A stretch of 64,000 nucleotides of DNA from positions 124,001 to 188,000 of the forward strand of contig NZ_MDHN01000015.1 in NCBI RefSeq assembly GCF_001757105.1, read 5' to 3'. Positions 9,141-18,066 of this stretch are shown here, one piece after another. The DNA is from Alteromonas confluentis. GTDB taxonomy: Bacteria > Pseudomonadota > Gammaproteobacteria > Enterobacterales > Alteromonadaceae. The notes under the pieces were generated by a model. That model searched no databases and was not told where the DNA came from. It was given only the letters and a program-made list of their open reading frames with translations. Each line of letters begins with the position of its first letter. Within the stretch, counting starts at the first letter, position 1. A program made the position numbers and the translations under genes.

Positions 9141-10070
9141 TTATCTTGCTCCTTGAAGACCACCAGTATGCACGATTCTTAGCCTTGTGCCATCGGGGAA
9201 GAATCGCTTTTCGAGCAAATCTTTGATCGCGAACAACAATTTACCAGAATAGACGGGCTCAACCGGCACATCGTACTGCTGTGTCATATCATCGCAAAAG
9301 CTTGTCAGTGCAGCGTTTCGCTTACCATAGCCACCTTGATGATAGTCGTGCAGAATTTGCCATGGGTGTTGTTGCCCCGTTGCTGGTAGTAACGCTTGCA
9401 CCAGCGACTCCAGATAGCCTTCGCCTTTCAAAACGGCAATACCGGTTACGGAAACCGGATGACTTTTTGCGCCAATTAAACCGGCCAAGGTGGCGCCGCT
9501 GCCAACAGGAACCACAATATGGTCACACGCGCTGTTGTCTTCTTCTAACAGCTCCGCCACCCCTTTAAGTGCGTGAGCCTGACTGCCACCTTCAGGAATA
9601 AGTACAGACTCAGGATACTGTTTTTGCAAGTTTTCCAGCCAAATAGGATCGGTTCGTTTGGCATACGTGGTCTTATCCAGGTACTGAATGTCGGCTTGCC
9701 ACGAGGCTAAGTCGCGTAACATCGGCGTGGGATTGGCGGTGTAATCGCCGCGTACCAGTGCGGTGAAGCGAATTCCCAATTTCATGCATAAATAACCGCA
9801 GGCATGAAGATGATTAGAAAAGCCGCCACCAAAACTGATGATGTGTCGACAACTGCCGGGTAGGGCATTCAAAGTATGTTTTAGTTTGCGCCACTTATTT
9901 CCGGAAATAATCGGGTGAATGACATCGTCTCGCTTTATTTGCATGCTAACAAATTCAGCGCCTGGCCAGTCTGGTTTGAAGTCGGTAAGTGGGCTTGGCG
10001 TGGTCAGCGCCAACATTTTTTCGGCAACTTCCGAAAGCTGAGTGTCTGAAACGACGACTTTGTCTTGCAT
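9141..10070 (-). CDS. PLP-dependent D-cysteine desulfhydrase / ACC deaminase family enzyme
   Basis: A 309-residue fold-type II PLP enzyme. The PLP lysine lies in ISGNKWRKLKH (about Lys59), followed by the serine/asparagine loop SFGGGFSNHLHACG near 83-96 and a glycine-rich phosphate loop VPVGSGATLAGLIG near 189-202. Family members are 1-aminocyclopropane-1-carboxylate deaminases and D-cysteine desulfhydrases. Most proteobacterial members without an ACC context act on D-cysteine or are uncharacterised, so the desulfhydrase reading is favoured but not proven. It stands alone, divergent from the chalcone-isomerase-like gene. Confidence 0.8.
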   Translation of the reverse strand: MQDKVVVSDTQLSEVAEKMLALTTPSPLTDFKPDWPGAEFVSMQIKRDDVIHPIISGNKWRKLKHTLNALPGSCRHIISFGGGFSNHLHACGYLCMKLGIRFTALVRGDYTANPTPMLRDLASWQADIQYLDKTTYAKRTDPIWLENLQKQYPESVLIPEGGSQAHALKGVAELLEEDNSACDHIVVPVGSGATLAGLIGAKSHPVSVTGIAVLKGEGYLESLVQALLPATGQQHPWQILHDYHQGGYGKRNAALTSFCDDMTQQYDVPVEPVYSGKLLFAIKDLLEKRFFPDGTRLRIVHTGGLQGAR

Positions 10071-10223
10071 AACGCTCCTGATTCATTGGCCGAATTCCAT
10101 TCGAGGGCGGCCGCCAACTACCGACCGTGGCAGATATCGGTAAGCAGACTACATTAACAGATGTTAATGAATGATCACGCCCTTCGTAAAGCCTGTAAAC
10201 ATTAAATAAGAAAGGAGTACGCC

Positions 10224-10744
10224 ATGCCTAAGCTCAATGTTGTCGCGCTTTTACTGTTAAGCCTTACTCATGCTGCGCCTGTTTTAGCAGACCCTGAGCG
10301 ACTCTCCACCGATAGTAACAAGGTGGGGAAAGCCAGGCTGACTTACCTCCTTTGGGATGTGTACGATGCAGTGCTCTACGCGCCAAACGGCAAATGGGCC
10401 GAGGATAAACCCTTCGCGCTAGAGCTGACATATCTGCGCGACTTGAAAGGGCGTGATATCGCTGAACGCTCGGCAAAAGAGATGCGCAAGCAGGGATTGA
10501 AAGACGAAGATAAGCTGGCTGAGTGGCAGTCTACGATGACCGCCATCTTCCCGGATGTATCTGACGGCGACACACTCACGGGTGAAGTCAATGCGGATAG
10601 ACATACCCGCTTTTTTTTTTTAATGGCGAGGCTGTAGGCAACGTTGACGATCCTGCATTTACCCGCGCCTTTTTTGGTATCTGGCTGTCTGAAAATACGT
10701 CTGAACCGGAAATGCGAGAACAACTACTGGGAGAAAAAGAATGA
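10224..10744 (+). CDS. Chalcone-isomerase-like periplasmic protein, frameshifted in a T11 tract
   Basis: The protein begins with a cleavable signal peptide (about 1-22, ending VLADP) and matches the bacterial chalcone isomerase-like family, a fold without proven isomerase activity here. The initial frame ends early at 10637 after a run of 11 T at 10611-10621. Shifting by -1 from the tract gives Asn-Gly-Glu-Ala-Val-Gly-Asn-Val-Asp-Asp and continues through AFFGIWLSEN, the usual family ending, to TGA at 10742-10744. That stop overlaps the next ATG as ATGA. The full protein would be about 173 residues. Sequencing error, true mutation and programmed slippage are all open. An AAAGGAGT site precedes the ATG. 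Confidence 0.8.
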
Positions 10745-11280
10745 AAAAGTTTGCGATGTTGGCAGCAGCGGCCTTGTTGATGGGAAGTCTGACGGGTTGT
10801 GCGGGCTCAGTGCAAAGCGATGCGTACACGAATCAGCAGCCGAAATTTGATCTGTATGATTTTTTCGACGGCAAAGTGAAAGCCTGGGGCATTGTACAGA
10901 ACCGTTCTGGTGAGGTGGTGCAACGATTTATTGTTGATATTGATGCCCGACATGACGGTGATACACTGATTTTGGACGAGTCATTTAACTATCAGTTAGG
11001 CGACGGTGTGAAAAACCGAACCTGGCGCATCACACCTACCGGAAACAATACGTTTGCCGGTGAAGCGGGCGATATTCTGGGAACCGCAAAAGGCACCAGT
11101 TATGGCAATGCTTTTAACTTCGCTTATTCCATGGATTTACCTGTTGATGATACCACCTATGAAGTCGCCTTTGACGACTGGTTTTTTGGCATGTCTGAAG
11201 ACACCATGATGAACCGCTCTTACATCAAGAAATTTGGCATCACCATGGCGGAAGTGACCATATTTATGCAGAAGCAATAG
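10741..11280 (+). CDS. DUF3833-family lipoprotein
   Basis: A 179-residue lipoprotein. The signal peptide ends in a lipobox (SLTGC, Cys20), and the mature part matches the DUF3833 family: DLYDFFDGKVKAWGIVQNR near 37-55, and WRITPTGNNTFAGEAGD near 104-120. It probably forms a lipocalin-like beta barrel; function is unknown. The start overlaps the end of the restored upstream frame (ATGA), so the two genes are likely translationally coupled. Pairing of a chalcone-isomerase-like protein with DUF3833 suggests a shared envelope role, which is inference. Confidence 0.85.
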   Translation: MKKFAMLAAAALLMGSLTGCAGSVQSDAYTNQQPKFDLYDFFDGKVKAWGIVQNRSGEVVQRFIVDIDARHDGDTLILDESFNYQLGDGVKNRTWRITPTGNNTFAGEAGDILGTAKGTSYGNAFNFAYSMDLPVDDTTYEVAFDDWFFGMSEDTMMNRSYIKKFGITMAEVTIFMQKQ

Positions 11281-11313
11281 GGATTTCCGTGCAAGAATAA
11301 TAAGCTACAAATG

Positions 11314-11341
11314 AAAAACGCCTCGAAATGAGGCGTTTTTT
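11314..11341. terminator. Bidirectional hairpin terminator between DUF3833 and gcd
   Basis: A perfect 11-bp stem (11314-11324 with 11330-11340, loop GAAAT) is flanked by A5 on the left and T6 on the right. It serves both the DUF3833 gene and the converging glucose dehydrogenase gene. Confidence 0.88.
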
Positions 11342-11359
11342 ATGGATTGAAGTTTAATT

Positions 11360-13810
11360 TCAGCGACTACCCGCTGCACCTGTTATGGAGTCCGGCAGGG
11401 CGTAGGCAATCACATAGTCGCCAACCGGGGTTTCCATGAAGTGATGGCCGCCAGCCATGATCACCAGATATTCCTTACCATCTTGCTCATACACCATAGG
11501 ATTCGCCTGGGCGCTGGTGGGCAGCTCGTCCTGCCATACCGTGTCTCCAGTGTTAATATCAATAGCACGGATAAGGCCGTCAGTGGCTGCAGCAATAAAG
11601 ATAAGATTACCGGCAGTCACTACAGAGCCCCCGTTATTCGGTGTGCCGATGTTGATTGGCAGGTGGGACGCAATACCAAACGGACCATTATTACGGGCGG
11701 TACCCAGCGGTCTGTCCCACAGAGTTTTACCCGAGGCAAGCTCAATAGCACGGATACCGCCGTAAGGAGGTTCTTTGCACAGTAAACCAGTGAACGGTAA
11801 GCGCCAGCCCGCATTGACATCAATGCCGTACGGGGTGCCAACCTGGGGATCACCCGCGCCTTCTGCACCACCGGTGGGGCCGCCAAATTTTTCGTTTTCT
11901 TGCGCCCGGGTTAGCCAACCTTCTTCATTCACTTCTTCCCGATGTACCAGCTTGTTGTACATGGGCATGTCGTTGTAGTTGGCAATCATAACGCCACGAA
12001 CGGGATCGATAGCCACACTGCCCCAGTCTGATCCGCCGTTATAGCTAGGATACTGAATCCAGCGCTGGTCAACGGTGGGTGCGGTGTACATGCCATCATA
12101 AGCGGCTTCCTGATACTGAATTCGGCAGGCAAGCTGATCGAACGGGGTGATGCCCCACATATCCTGCGGTGTCAGATCGGGTTTACGCAAAGCGTGATAG
12201 CCACTGAAAGGTTGCGTAGGACTACGCTCTTGTGGCTCTACGCCGCCCACAGGTACCGGTTTTTCAGTGACTTCGGTGAGCGGTTTACCGGTGCGGCGAT
12301 CAAGCACATACAAGTCGCCTTGTTTTGATGGCAGCATGAGTGCCGGCACAGTGCCATTTTCGGTGGGGAAGTCCAGCAGCGTCACTTGTGAACCTAAATC
12401 GTAGTCCCACACATCTGCATGTACGGTTTGGAAATGCCAAACTGGTTTACCGGTATTAACGTCAATGGCCACCAGTGAGCTGGAATATTCATGTTCTTCT
12501 TCGCGGCGCATGGAGCTGTAGTAATCTGCCGTGGAGTTACCCATAGGCAGATAAATTAAACCAAGCTCGTTGTCACCGGTACCTGTGGTCCACATGTTCG
12601 GTGTACCACGGGTATAGGTTTCGCCCTCCGGTGGAATGGTGTCGATATCAGGGCGCACCATGTCCCAAGCCCACTTCAATTCGCCGGTTACTGCATCAAA
12701 ACCTTTAATGACACCTGAAGGTTCGTAGCGTGCCTGACCATCTATTACTTGATGACCGGTTACAATCACACCTTGTACCACATTAGGTACACCCGTAATG
12801 GCCACATAGCCGTTCGGGGTTTCGCCCATGTGCTCTTTAATACTGACCTGACCGTTATTGCCGAAGTCTTCGCAGGGTTTGCCGGTTTCAGCATCCACCT
12901 CAATAATGCGTCCATCCAGCGTGCCTTCAATAATTCGAGCCTTGCAGGTTGTCTGACCGTCGGCCATTGCCGATGCTGGTGTTTCATAGTACGCCACACC
13001 ACGACAGGCCGCTGTGTATGGAATGTCTATCTGATCGAGTCCCGCATTGTACTGCCAGATTTTTTCGCCGGTGCGGCTGTCCAGCGCAAACATCTTGTTT
13101 AAACCTGAACAAAGATAAAGTCGGTCATCGACTTTAATAGGCGTGGTTTCTGCACCCCAACTCTTCACATCCATTTCACCGGTACGAAACTCCCAGGCAC
13201 GTTCGAGTTGATCCACGTTTTCAAGGTTAATCTGTGTCAGTGGAGAATAACGGGTGGCCGCGTTATCGCGTCCATAAGAGGGCCAGTCACCGTCGGCAGG
13301 GGCGTCGGAAATATCACTGTTGCCGGTAAACGTTTTATAAGAGGTTTTTGCGGTGACAGGAACATCGTCGTACTGATTAAATCCATAAGGCACAAACGCC
13401 AGGGCGAACGCTACTGCAAATACCACCACAGAGGCTCCCGCATAGCCGTAAGCGGTTTTCTTGCTAAATGGTTGGCGCAGGCGTGGCATCGTTAGCGCTA
13501 CAAACAGTGCAAGCACCATGACAACATCGAGTCGGGGTACCCAGCGCCAATAATCAAGCCCTGATTCCCAGGCCGCCCAAAGCACGGTTCCCAGCACCAC
13601 TAAGCCATAAACCCATACGCCCGCGCGCTGGTTTTTCGCCAGCAGAAAAGCGGAAACAAGCATGCCAATACCGGCAAGAAGATAATAAAAACTGCCACCA
13701 ACGGCAGCAAGCCAACCACCACCAATAAGCAGGGGAAGACCACAGATAAGCAGCAATAACGCCACGAATAGTGTGAATTTGCTGGTTTTTTTCTGACTGG
13801 ATGAAGTCAC
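11360..13810 (-). CDS. gcd: Membrane-bound PQQ-dependent glucose dehydrogenase
   Basis: An 816-residue quinoprotein. Five hydrophobic segments in the first ~150 residues anchor it in the inner membrane, and the rest is an eight-bladed PQQ-binding propeller in the periplasm. WPSYGRDNAATRYSPLTQI opens the propeller; the TAACRGVAYYE region and WHFQTVHADVWDYDLGSQ are family signatures. It oxidises glucose (or other aldoses) to the lactone and passes electrons to ubiquinone. The start is GTG with an AAGGA site. No pqq biosynthesis genes are in the window, so the cofactor must come from elsewhere in the genome or outside the cell. Confidence 0.92.
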   Translation of the reverse strand: MTSSSQKKTSKFTLFVALLLLICGLPLLIGGGWLAAVGGSFYYLLAGIGMLVSAFLLAKNQRAGVWVYGLVVLGTVLWAAWESGLDYWRWVPRLDVVMVLALFVALTMPRLRQPFSKKTAYGYAGASVVVFAVAFALAFVPYGFNQYDDVPVTAKTSYKTFTGNSDISDAPADGDWPSYGRDNAATRYSPLTQINLENVDQLERAWEFRTGEMDVKSWGAETTPIKVDDRLYLCSGLNKMFALDSRTGEKIWQYNAGLDQIDIPYTAACRGVAYYETPASAMADGQTTCKARIIEGTLDGRIIEVDAETGKPCEDFGNNGQVSIKEHMGETPNGYVAITGVPNVVQGVIVTGHQVIDGQARYEPSGVIKGFDAVTGELKWAWDMVRPDIDTIPPEGETYTRGTPNMWTTGTGDNELGLIYLPMGNSTADYYSSMRREEEHEYSSSLVAIDVNTGKPVWHFQTVHADVWDYDLGSQVTLLDFPTENGTVPALMLPSKQGDLYVLDRRTGKPLTEVTEKPVPVGGVEPQERSPTQPFSGYHALRKPDLTPQDMWGITPFDQLACRIQYQEAAYDGMYTAPTVDQRWIQYPSYNGGSDWGSVAIDPVRGVMIANYNDMPMYNKLVHREEVNEEGWLTRAQENEKFGGPTGGAEGAGDPQVGTPYGIDVNAGWRLPFTGLLCKEPPYGGIRAIELASGKTLWDRPLGTARNNGPFGIASHLPINIGTPNNGGSVVTAGNLIFIAAATDGLIRAIDINTGDTVWQDELPTSAQANPMVYEQDGKEYLVIMAGGHHFMETPVGDYVIAYALPDSITGAAGSR

Positions 13811-14314
13811 ATTACCATCCTTCTGTTTAAGTTACAGACCAGGCTTCCGAACAGGAAGTCAGAGATTCGCGTATGCGTTTGGCATCGCGGGTGGGCATAC
13901 TGCTGCACTGCCCGGAAGAGGGTTGGTTTCATGCGCTGTGGCGAAACTAACCATATGGGTCGATACGGCAAATAAGGTGAATGGTTCAAGCTTCTGTCAC
14001 GATTGCGATAAGGTGTTGCCGATTGCCGACAAATCACTTAGCAAGGCCATTTTGGGGAATTTCATTGCGATTGATCATGGATATACGACTAATAGCGTAG
14101 GTACTTATGTTATGAAGATGTTAACGGTAAGTGCGGCAGTGTATTCACCGCTTTTATGACGGATGACGGTATTTCAGCAACCATTAGAAAGAGGTGATAT
14201 TGTTCACTAATACGCACTTGTTTGTTTGGTGTTAATTTTTTCTAGTTTAATTAACATCTTTGCGTGTTTTCTTCACATAGGATGGGCTTTCTTTTCTAGT
14301 CACCCGGAGAAAGT
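13811..14314. other. 504-bp intergenic region, gcd / DUF3360 promoters
   Basis: I see no convincing gene here. Short open frames exist on both strands, but their translated composition is unlike protein (Arg/Ser/Pro-rich) and they lack ribosome-binding sites. It must hold the divergent promoters for gcd and the DUF3360 transporter. An AT-rich inverted repeat (14231-14237 with 14249-14255, GTTAATT arms) lies about 60 bp before the transporter start and could be an operator. Confidence 0.6.
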
Positions 14315-15805
14315 ATGGGAACACGTACTGAATTTGATCAGCCGTCCTCTGATGCTGAGCCGAATAAATCAGGGCAATACGCCGACTTACACAAGCCGTC
14401 TTCATCGTTTAGCAGTCGCGATGACTATTTAGAGCACGAGTTGCAAATCATGGCGCCAAAGCGCTGGCGCCCAAATTTACCGTTTAAAGATTATCGTTTT
14501 GAATGGGAAGACACCATTCCCGCGCTCGCCGCAACCATCGGTAAAGTCGTCATGGTGGGGGCAATTGCAGCAACGTTCGCCAGTCAGCTGGGGTTGGGCG
14601 ATGGTTTCATTCTTGAAAACGTGCGCTACGAGTTAATTATCGTATCGGTGTTTATTTTGCTGTTTTCTGGCTTTTTCCTGCCTACCGCCAACCTGGCAGG
14701 TACGCACGGACCGCTTATTCCGCTGATCCCAATTGTGGTGGCGGCTGGTGGTCATCCCATGGCATTTGGTTTGTTGATTGGTATTTTTGGCTTACTGCTC
14801 GCTGTGTTCAAAGGGGGAAGTTTGCTCGCCAGCCTTACCAGCCGCGGTGTGTGCGGTGGTTTGTTGCTATACCTGGGATTCATTGGCACCACATCGCAGG
14901 TGAAAAAGCTCATCGCCTGGGCTGAAGGCATTGATATGGCGCACATCGCCTTTATCGTTATCTTTTCCACTATCATTTTGTATGCGTTGCTGGAACATTG
15001 GAAAAAGCGTTGGCTGGCAGTGCCGCTTAGCTGTCTTATTGGCGGCGGGGTCGCATTTTTGCTCGGGGCACCGTTTGAATTTTCCACTGGTCCTGGTTTA
15101 CCTAACTTCAATCCCATGTACTGGTGGGGCGATGACACTGGCTGGATGCTAGGGTTACCCACGGTAGAAAACTTTGTTGTAGTACTGCCTTTCGCAGTGC
15201 TGGCTGTAGCCATGTGGTCGCCGGATTTCCTTGGCCACCAGGTGTTTCAGAAGATCAGCTATCCGGCCAGAACCGAGCGGGTGCATATGAATATCGACGA
15301 TACCATGGTATCTGCCGCTACCCGCCAGGTTGCCGGCTCTTTAATGGGCGGTGCGAATTTTACCTCTTCCTGGGGGACTTACATGGTGCCTGCGGCCATT
15401 GCCAAGCGTCCCATTCCAGCAGGGGCAATCTTAACGGCGCTATTTTGTGTGTTGGCGGCGGTGATGGGCTATCCCATGGATTTAGCAATTTGGGAACCGG
15501 TACTCTGTGTCGCGTTGATTGTGGGTGTATTTGTTCCACTGCTGGAAGCCGGTATGGAAATGACCCGTGAAGGGAAAACCACCCAGTCTGCGGCAATAGT
15601 GGTATTTGCCAGCTCATTGGTGAATCCGGCATTTGGCTGGTCTCTCACCATGTTGTTAGATAACCTGGGTCTGATTGGGAGTAAGGAACGCAGTGCTGAA
15701 TTGTCTCATATGAGTCGCTGGATCATTCCAGGAGCCATGTTTGTGATCCTAACAACAGTGATGGCGTTGGTAGGCTTGCTGCCGGGTATTCCGGCATTGA
15801 TGTAA
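14315..15805 (+). CDS. DUF3360-family multi-spanning membrane transporter
   Basis: A 496-residue inner-membrane protein with a hydrophilic N-terminus (about 1-65) and roughly 11-13 hydrophobic segments. It matches the DUF3360 family seen in Vibrio and Alteromonas, whose topology resembles anion or nucleobase transporters of the SulP/NCS2 type. Notable are the re-entrant-looking TANLAGTHGPLIPLIP near 128-143 and MGGANFTSSWGTYMVP near 343-358. Substrate is unknown. GGAG lies six bases before the ATG. It converges on the two-component system with only 14 bp between stops, so antisense transcription is possible. Confidence 0.8.
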   Translation: MGTRTEFDQPSSDAEPNKSGQYADLHKPSSSFSSRDDYLEHELQIMAPKRWRPNLPFKDYRFEWEDTIPALAATIGKVVMVGAIAATFASQLGLGDGFILENVRYELIIVSVFILLFSGFFLPTANLAGTHGPLIPLIPIVVAAGGHPMAFGLLIGIFGLLLAVFKGGSLLASLTSRGVCGGLLLYLGFIGTTSQVKKLIAWAEGIDMAHIAFIVIFSTIILYALLEHWKKRWLAVPLSCLIGGGVAFLLGAPFEFSTGPGLPNFNPMYWWGDDTGWMLGLPTVENFVVVLPFAVLAVAMWSPDFLGHQVFQKISYPARTERVHMNIDDTMVSAATRQVAGSLMGGANFTSSWGTYMVPAAIAKRPIPAGAILTALFCVLAAVMGYPMDLAIWEPVLCVALIVGVFVPLLEAGMEMTREGKTTQSAAIVVFASSLVNPAFGWSLTMLLDNLGLIGSKERSAELSHMSRWIIPGAMFVILTTVMALVGLLPGIPALM

Positions 15806-15819
15806 GATAAGTTAGATGG

Positions 15820-17220
15820 CTAGTGCGACAGGCTCTTGCTTGATCGCACTGGCAGACTCATTACCACACCAAACCCGCTTGTCTCACACAGTGGGTTATC
15901 GACAAACCACAGTGTCCCGTAGTGCAACGATGTCACCGCGCTCACCATCGACAAGCCCAAGCCGTTACCAGGGGTGGTGCGACTTTGCTCGGCTCGATAA
16001 AACCGCCGGTCCAGGTTTTCAAATTCAGCCGTGGGCAGGCCTCTGCCGCTGTCGAATATGGCAATGATGTTTCGGTTTCCGTATTGCTTCAGCAGCACCT
16101 CAATGCGACCACTACTTTTCGCATGCTTAAGACTGTTGTCGACCAGGTTACTGAGTGCCTGAAACAGCAAGTGCGGATCGCCTTCAATCTCAACGGCATC
16201 GATGTTTGTGGTTAATCTGACTTGCTGATCTTCTAACAGCGGTTCGTACAAATCGATAACGTCATTCACCACAGTATGCAGGGCAACGCGCTCAAATCCG
16301 GCGCGCTGTCGCTCACTTTCCACGTCAGCAATGCGCAGCAGGCTGTTAAATATACCCAGTAAGTTGTCGGCTTCAGCCATGGCATCGTCGCGAAGTTCGC
16401 TGTCAGGCATGCGCTCAAGCTTACCGCGAAGGCGGGTCAGCGGTGTGCGCAGATCGTGGGCAATGTTATCTGAAACCTGCTTGATGTTTTTCACTGAGTT
16501 TTCGATTTTATCCAGGGTTTTGTTAAACACGATTGCCAGTCGGCTTAAGTCATCCCAGTTACTGTCTATCTCCATGCGCGCAGCCAGATTTCCCGTGTCC
16601 ATAATGTCACTGGCGGTGCGCGACATGCGGTTAATACGGTTTACCACGTAAATGGCAACACCAAAACTCAGTGCAGCAATCATTACCAACATAACAATAA
16701 ACAGCCAGCCAAGGGCGCGACCAATTTTCTGCGTGCTGTAAAGTGCTTCTACGCTTCGCGCCACCATGATGCGGTATTCCCCTAAAGGAATGTCATCTAT
16801 TAAGAAGTAATCGCTGGTGGCGAGGTAGCTGTCATTCGCTACGGCCTTGCTCAGGTATTCGGTGATGGGTAACGAGAGAATAACGGGAACGTTTGTTGCG
16901 TCGTGGTCTGGTAAGCGTTGTAGATTGCCGGCAAGAATTTTCTGATTACTGTCGTACAGTGCCACGAGTGTGTCGTTACTCGGCAAACTCACTCGCCGGT
17001 TCACACTGGATATCGTTTGCTCGATATCGCCGCTACGATATAGTTCGGAGAAAAGGAATTTTTCTGCAGCAATGGCGGAGTGGGCTTCAGCCAGCAGCTT
17101 GTCGTCGTCGGCCAGCGACCAGAAATAGAAGATAAACAAGATCCCGGCGGAAGATAAAGCGGTAAAGAGCGCGCCTACCCGGAAGCTTGAGCTGCGGGTA
17201 AACGCACCAATTGCAATCAA
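15820..17220 (-). CDS. Two-component sensor histidine kinase
   Basis: A 466-residue membrane kinase. TM1 is at about 15-35, followed by a periplasmic sensor domain of about 130 residues, TM2 at about 170-192, a HAMP linker (193-245) and a HisKA domain with phospho-acceptor His255 in DNIAHDLRTPLTRL. The ATPase domain has an N box near SNLVDNSLKHA, G1 FDSGRGL and G2 GNGLGLSMV. All catalytic boxes look intact. It starts with TTG inside TTGA, overlapping the response-regulator stop by four bases, with GAGGG upstream. The signal sensed is unknown; the nearest candidate targets are the DUF3360 transporter and aceK. Confidence 0.9.
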   Translation of the reverse strand: MIAIGAFTRSSSFRVGALFTALSSAGILFIFYFWSLADDDKLLAEAHSAIAAEKFLFSELYRSGDIEQTISSVNRRVSLPSNDTLVALYDSNQKILAGNLQRLPDHDATNVPVILSLPITEYLSKAVANDSYLATSDYFLIDDIPLGEYRIMVARSVEALYSTQKIGRALGWLFIVMLVMIAALSFGVAIYVVNRINRMSRTASDIMDTGNLAARMEIDSNWDDLSRLAIVFNKTLDKIENSVKNIKQVSDNIAHDLRTPLTRLRGKLERMPDSELRDDAMAEADNLLGIFNSLLRIADVESERQRAGFERVALHTVVNDVIDLYEPLLEDQQVRLTTNIDAVEIEGDPHLLFQALSNLVDNSLKHAKSSGRIEVLLKQYGNRNIIAIFDSGRGLPTAEFENLDRRFYRAEQSRTTPGNGLGLSMVSAVTSLHYGTLWFVDNPLCETSGFGVVMSLPVRSSKSLSH

Positions 17221-17897
17221 CTGAGGCCCTCAGAAATGCGATATCCCGTGCCGCGAACCGTTTCAATAAGCGGTATGTTGAAGGTCTTATCTACCTTTTG
17301 GCGCAGACGACTAATATGCACATCAATCAGGTTGGTTTGCGGGTCGAAGTGATAATTCCAAACCCGTTCCAACAGCATACTGCGGGTAACCACTTTGCCA
17401 CGGTTTCGCAATAAACATTCTAACAGTTGGAACTCTTTCGCCTGTAGGTCGATTTCTGTTTCGCCACGGGTCACTTTCCGGCGAAGCAAATCTAATGTTA
17501 AATCGCCTACCGACAGCTCTGTTTCCTTGCTGGCAGCACCAGGGCGACCTGCAAGACCCTCTGCGCGGGCTAGCAATTCTTCAATGGCAAAAGGTTTGGT
17601 GAGATAGTCGTTGGCACCGGAGCGGAGCCCACGAACTTTATCGTCTACCTGACTTTTAGCACTCAATAATAATACCGGTAATGCGGGGTGTACGGCTCTG
17701 ATTTCTTCCAACACCGTAAATCCATCCATTTCCGGTAACATGATGTCCAGAATCACCAGATCAAAATGTTCATCAAGGGCCCGGTTTAATCCATTTTTAC
17801 CGTCGCTCTGATGAAAGCATTCGTGTCCGGCAGATTCCAATCCGCTGCGAATATGTTCTGCAACAGTGGGATCGTCTTCAATGATTAACGCTTTCAT
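17217..17897 (-). CDS. OmpR-family response regulator
   Basis: A 226-residue regulator. The receiver domain has acidic residues Asp8-Asp9, phospho-acceptor Asp51 (VILDIMLPEMDG), Ser79 and Lys101. A winged-helix DNA-binding domain follows at about 128-222 (AKEFQLLECLLRNRGKVVTR; ISRLRQKVD; ETVRGTGYRI). It is transcribed first, with the kinase overlapping its stop, so the pair is one operon. It resembles QseB/TctD-type regulators, but no name is warranted. Upstream lies an AT-rich promoter region of about 170 bp shared with the end of aceK. Confidence 0.92.
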   Translation of the reverse strand: MKALIIEDDPTVAEHIRSGLESAGHECFHQSDGKNGLNRALDEHFDLVILDIMLPEMDGFTVLEEIRAVHPALPVLLLSAKSQVDDKVRGLRSGANDYLTKPFAIEELLARAEGLAGRPGAASKETELSVGDLTLDLLRRKVTRGETEIDLQAKEFQLLECLLRNRGKVVTRSMLLERVWNYHFDPQTNLIDVHISRLRQKVDKTFNIPLIETVRGTGYRISEGLS

Positions 17898-18066
17898 ACA
17901 TCCGGCTCTGCTAGTTAATGTTAACAGGACTTCTTACGCCAAAACGACGTGACATTGATCACAATAATAAGCGATTTCACGACTAAAACGTCAAATGTGA
18001 CATTCTTTTAATATTGCAATGTTACCGAATAATCAGTTTATCAACAGTATAGCTGAAGTTTGTTGT

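Noticed and set aside
13807-14037. 76-codon minus-strand frame upstream of gcd
   Set aside because: The product is Arg/Pro/Ser-rich with no family resemblance or ribosome-binding site, and it overlaps the gcd start.
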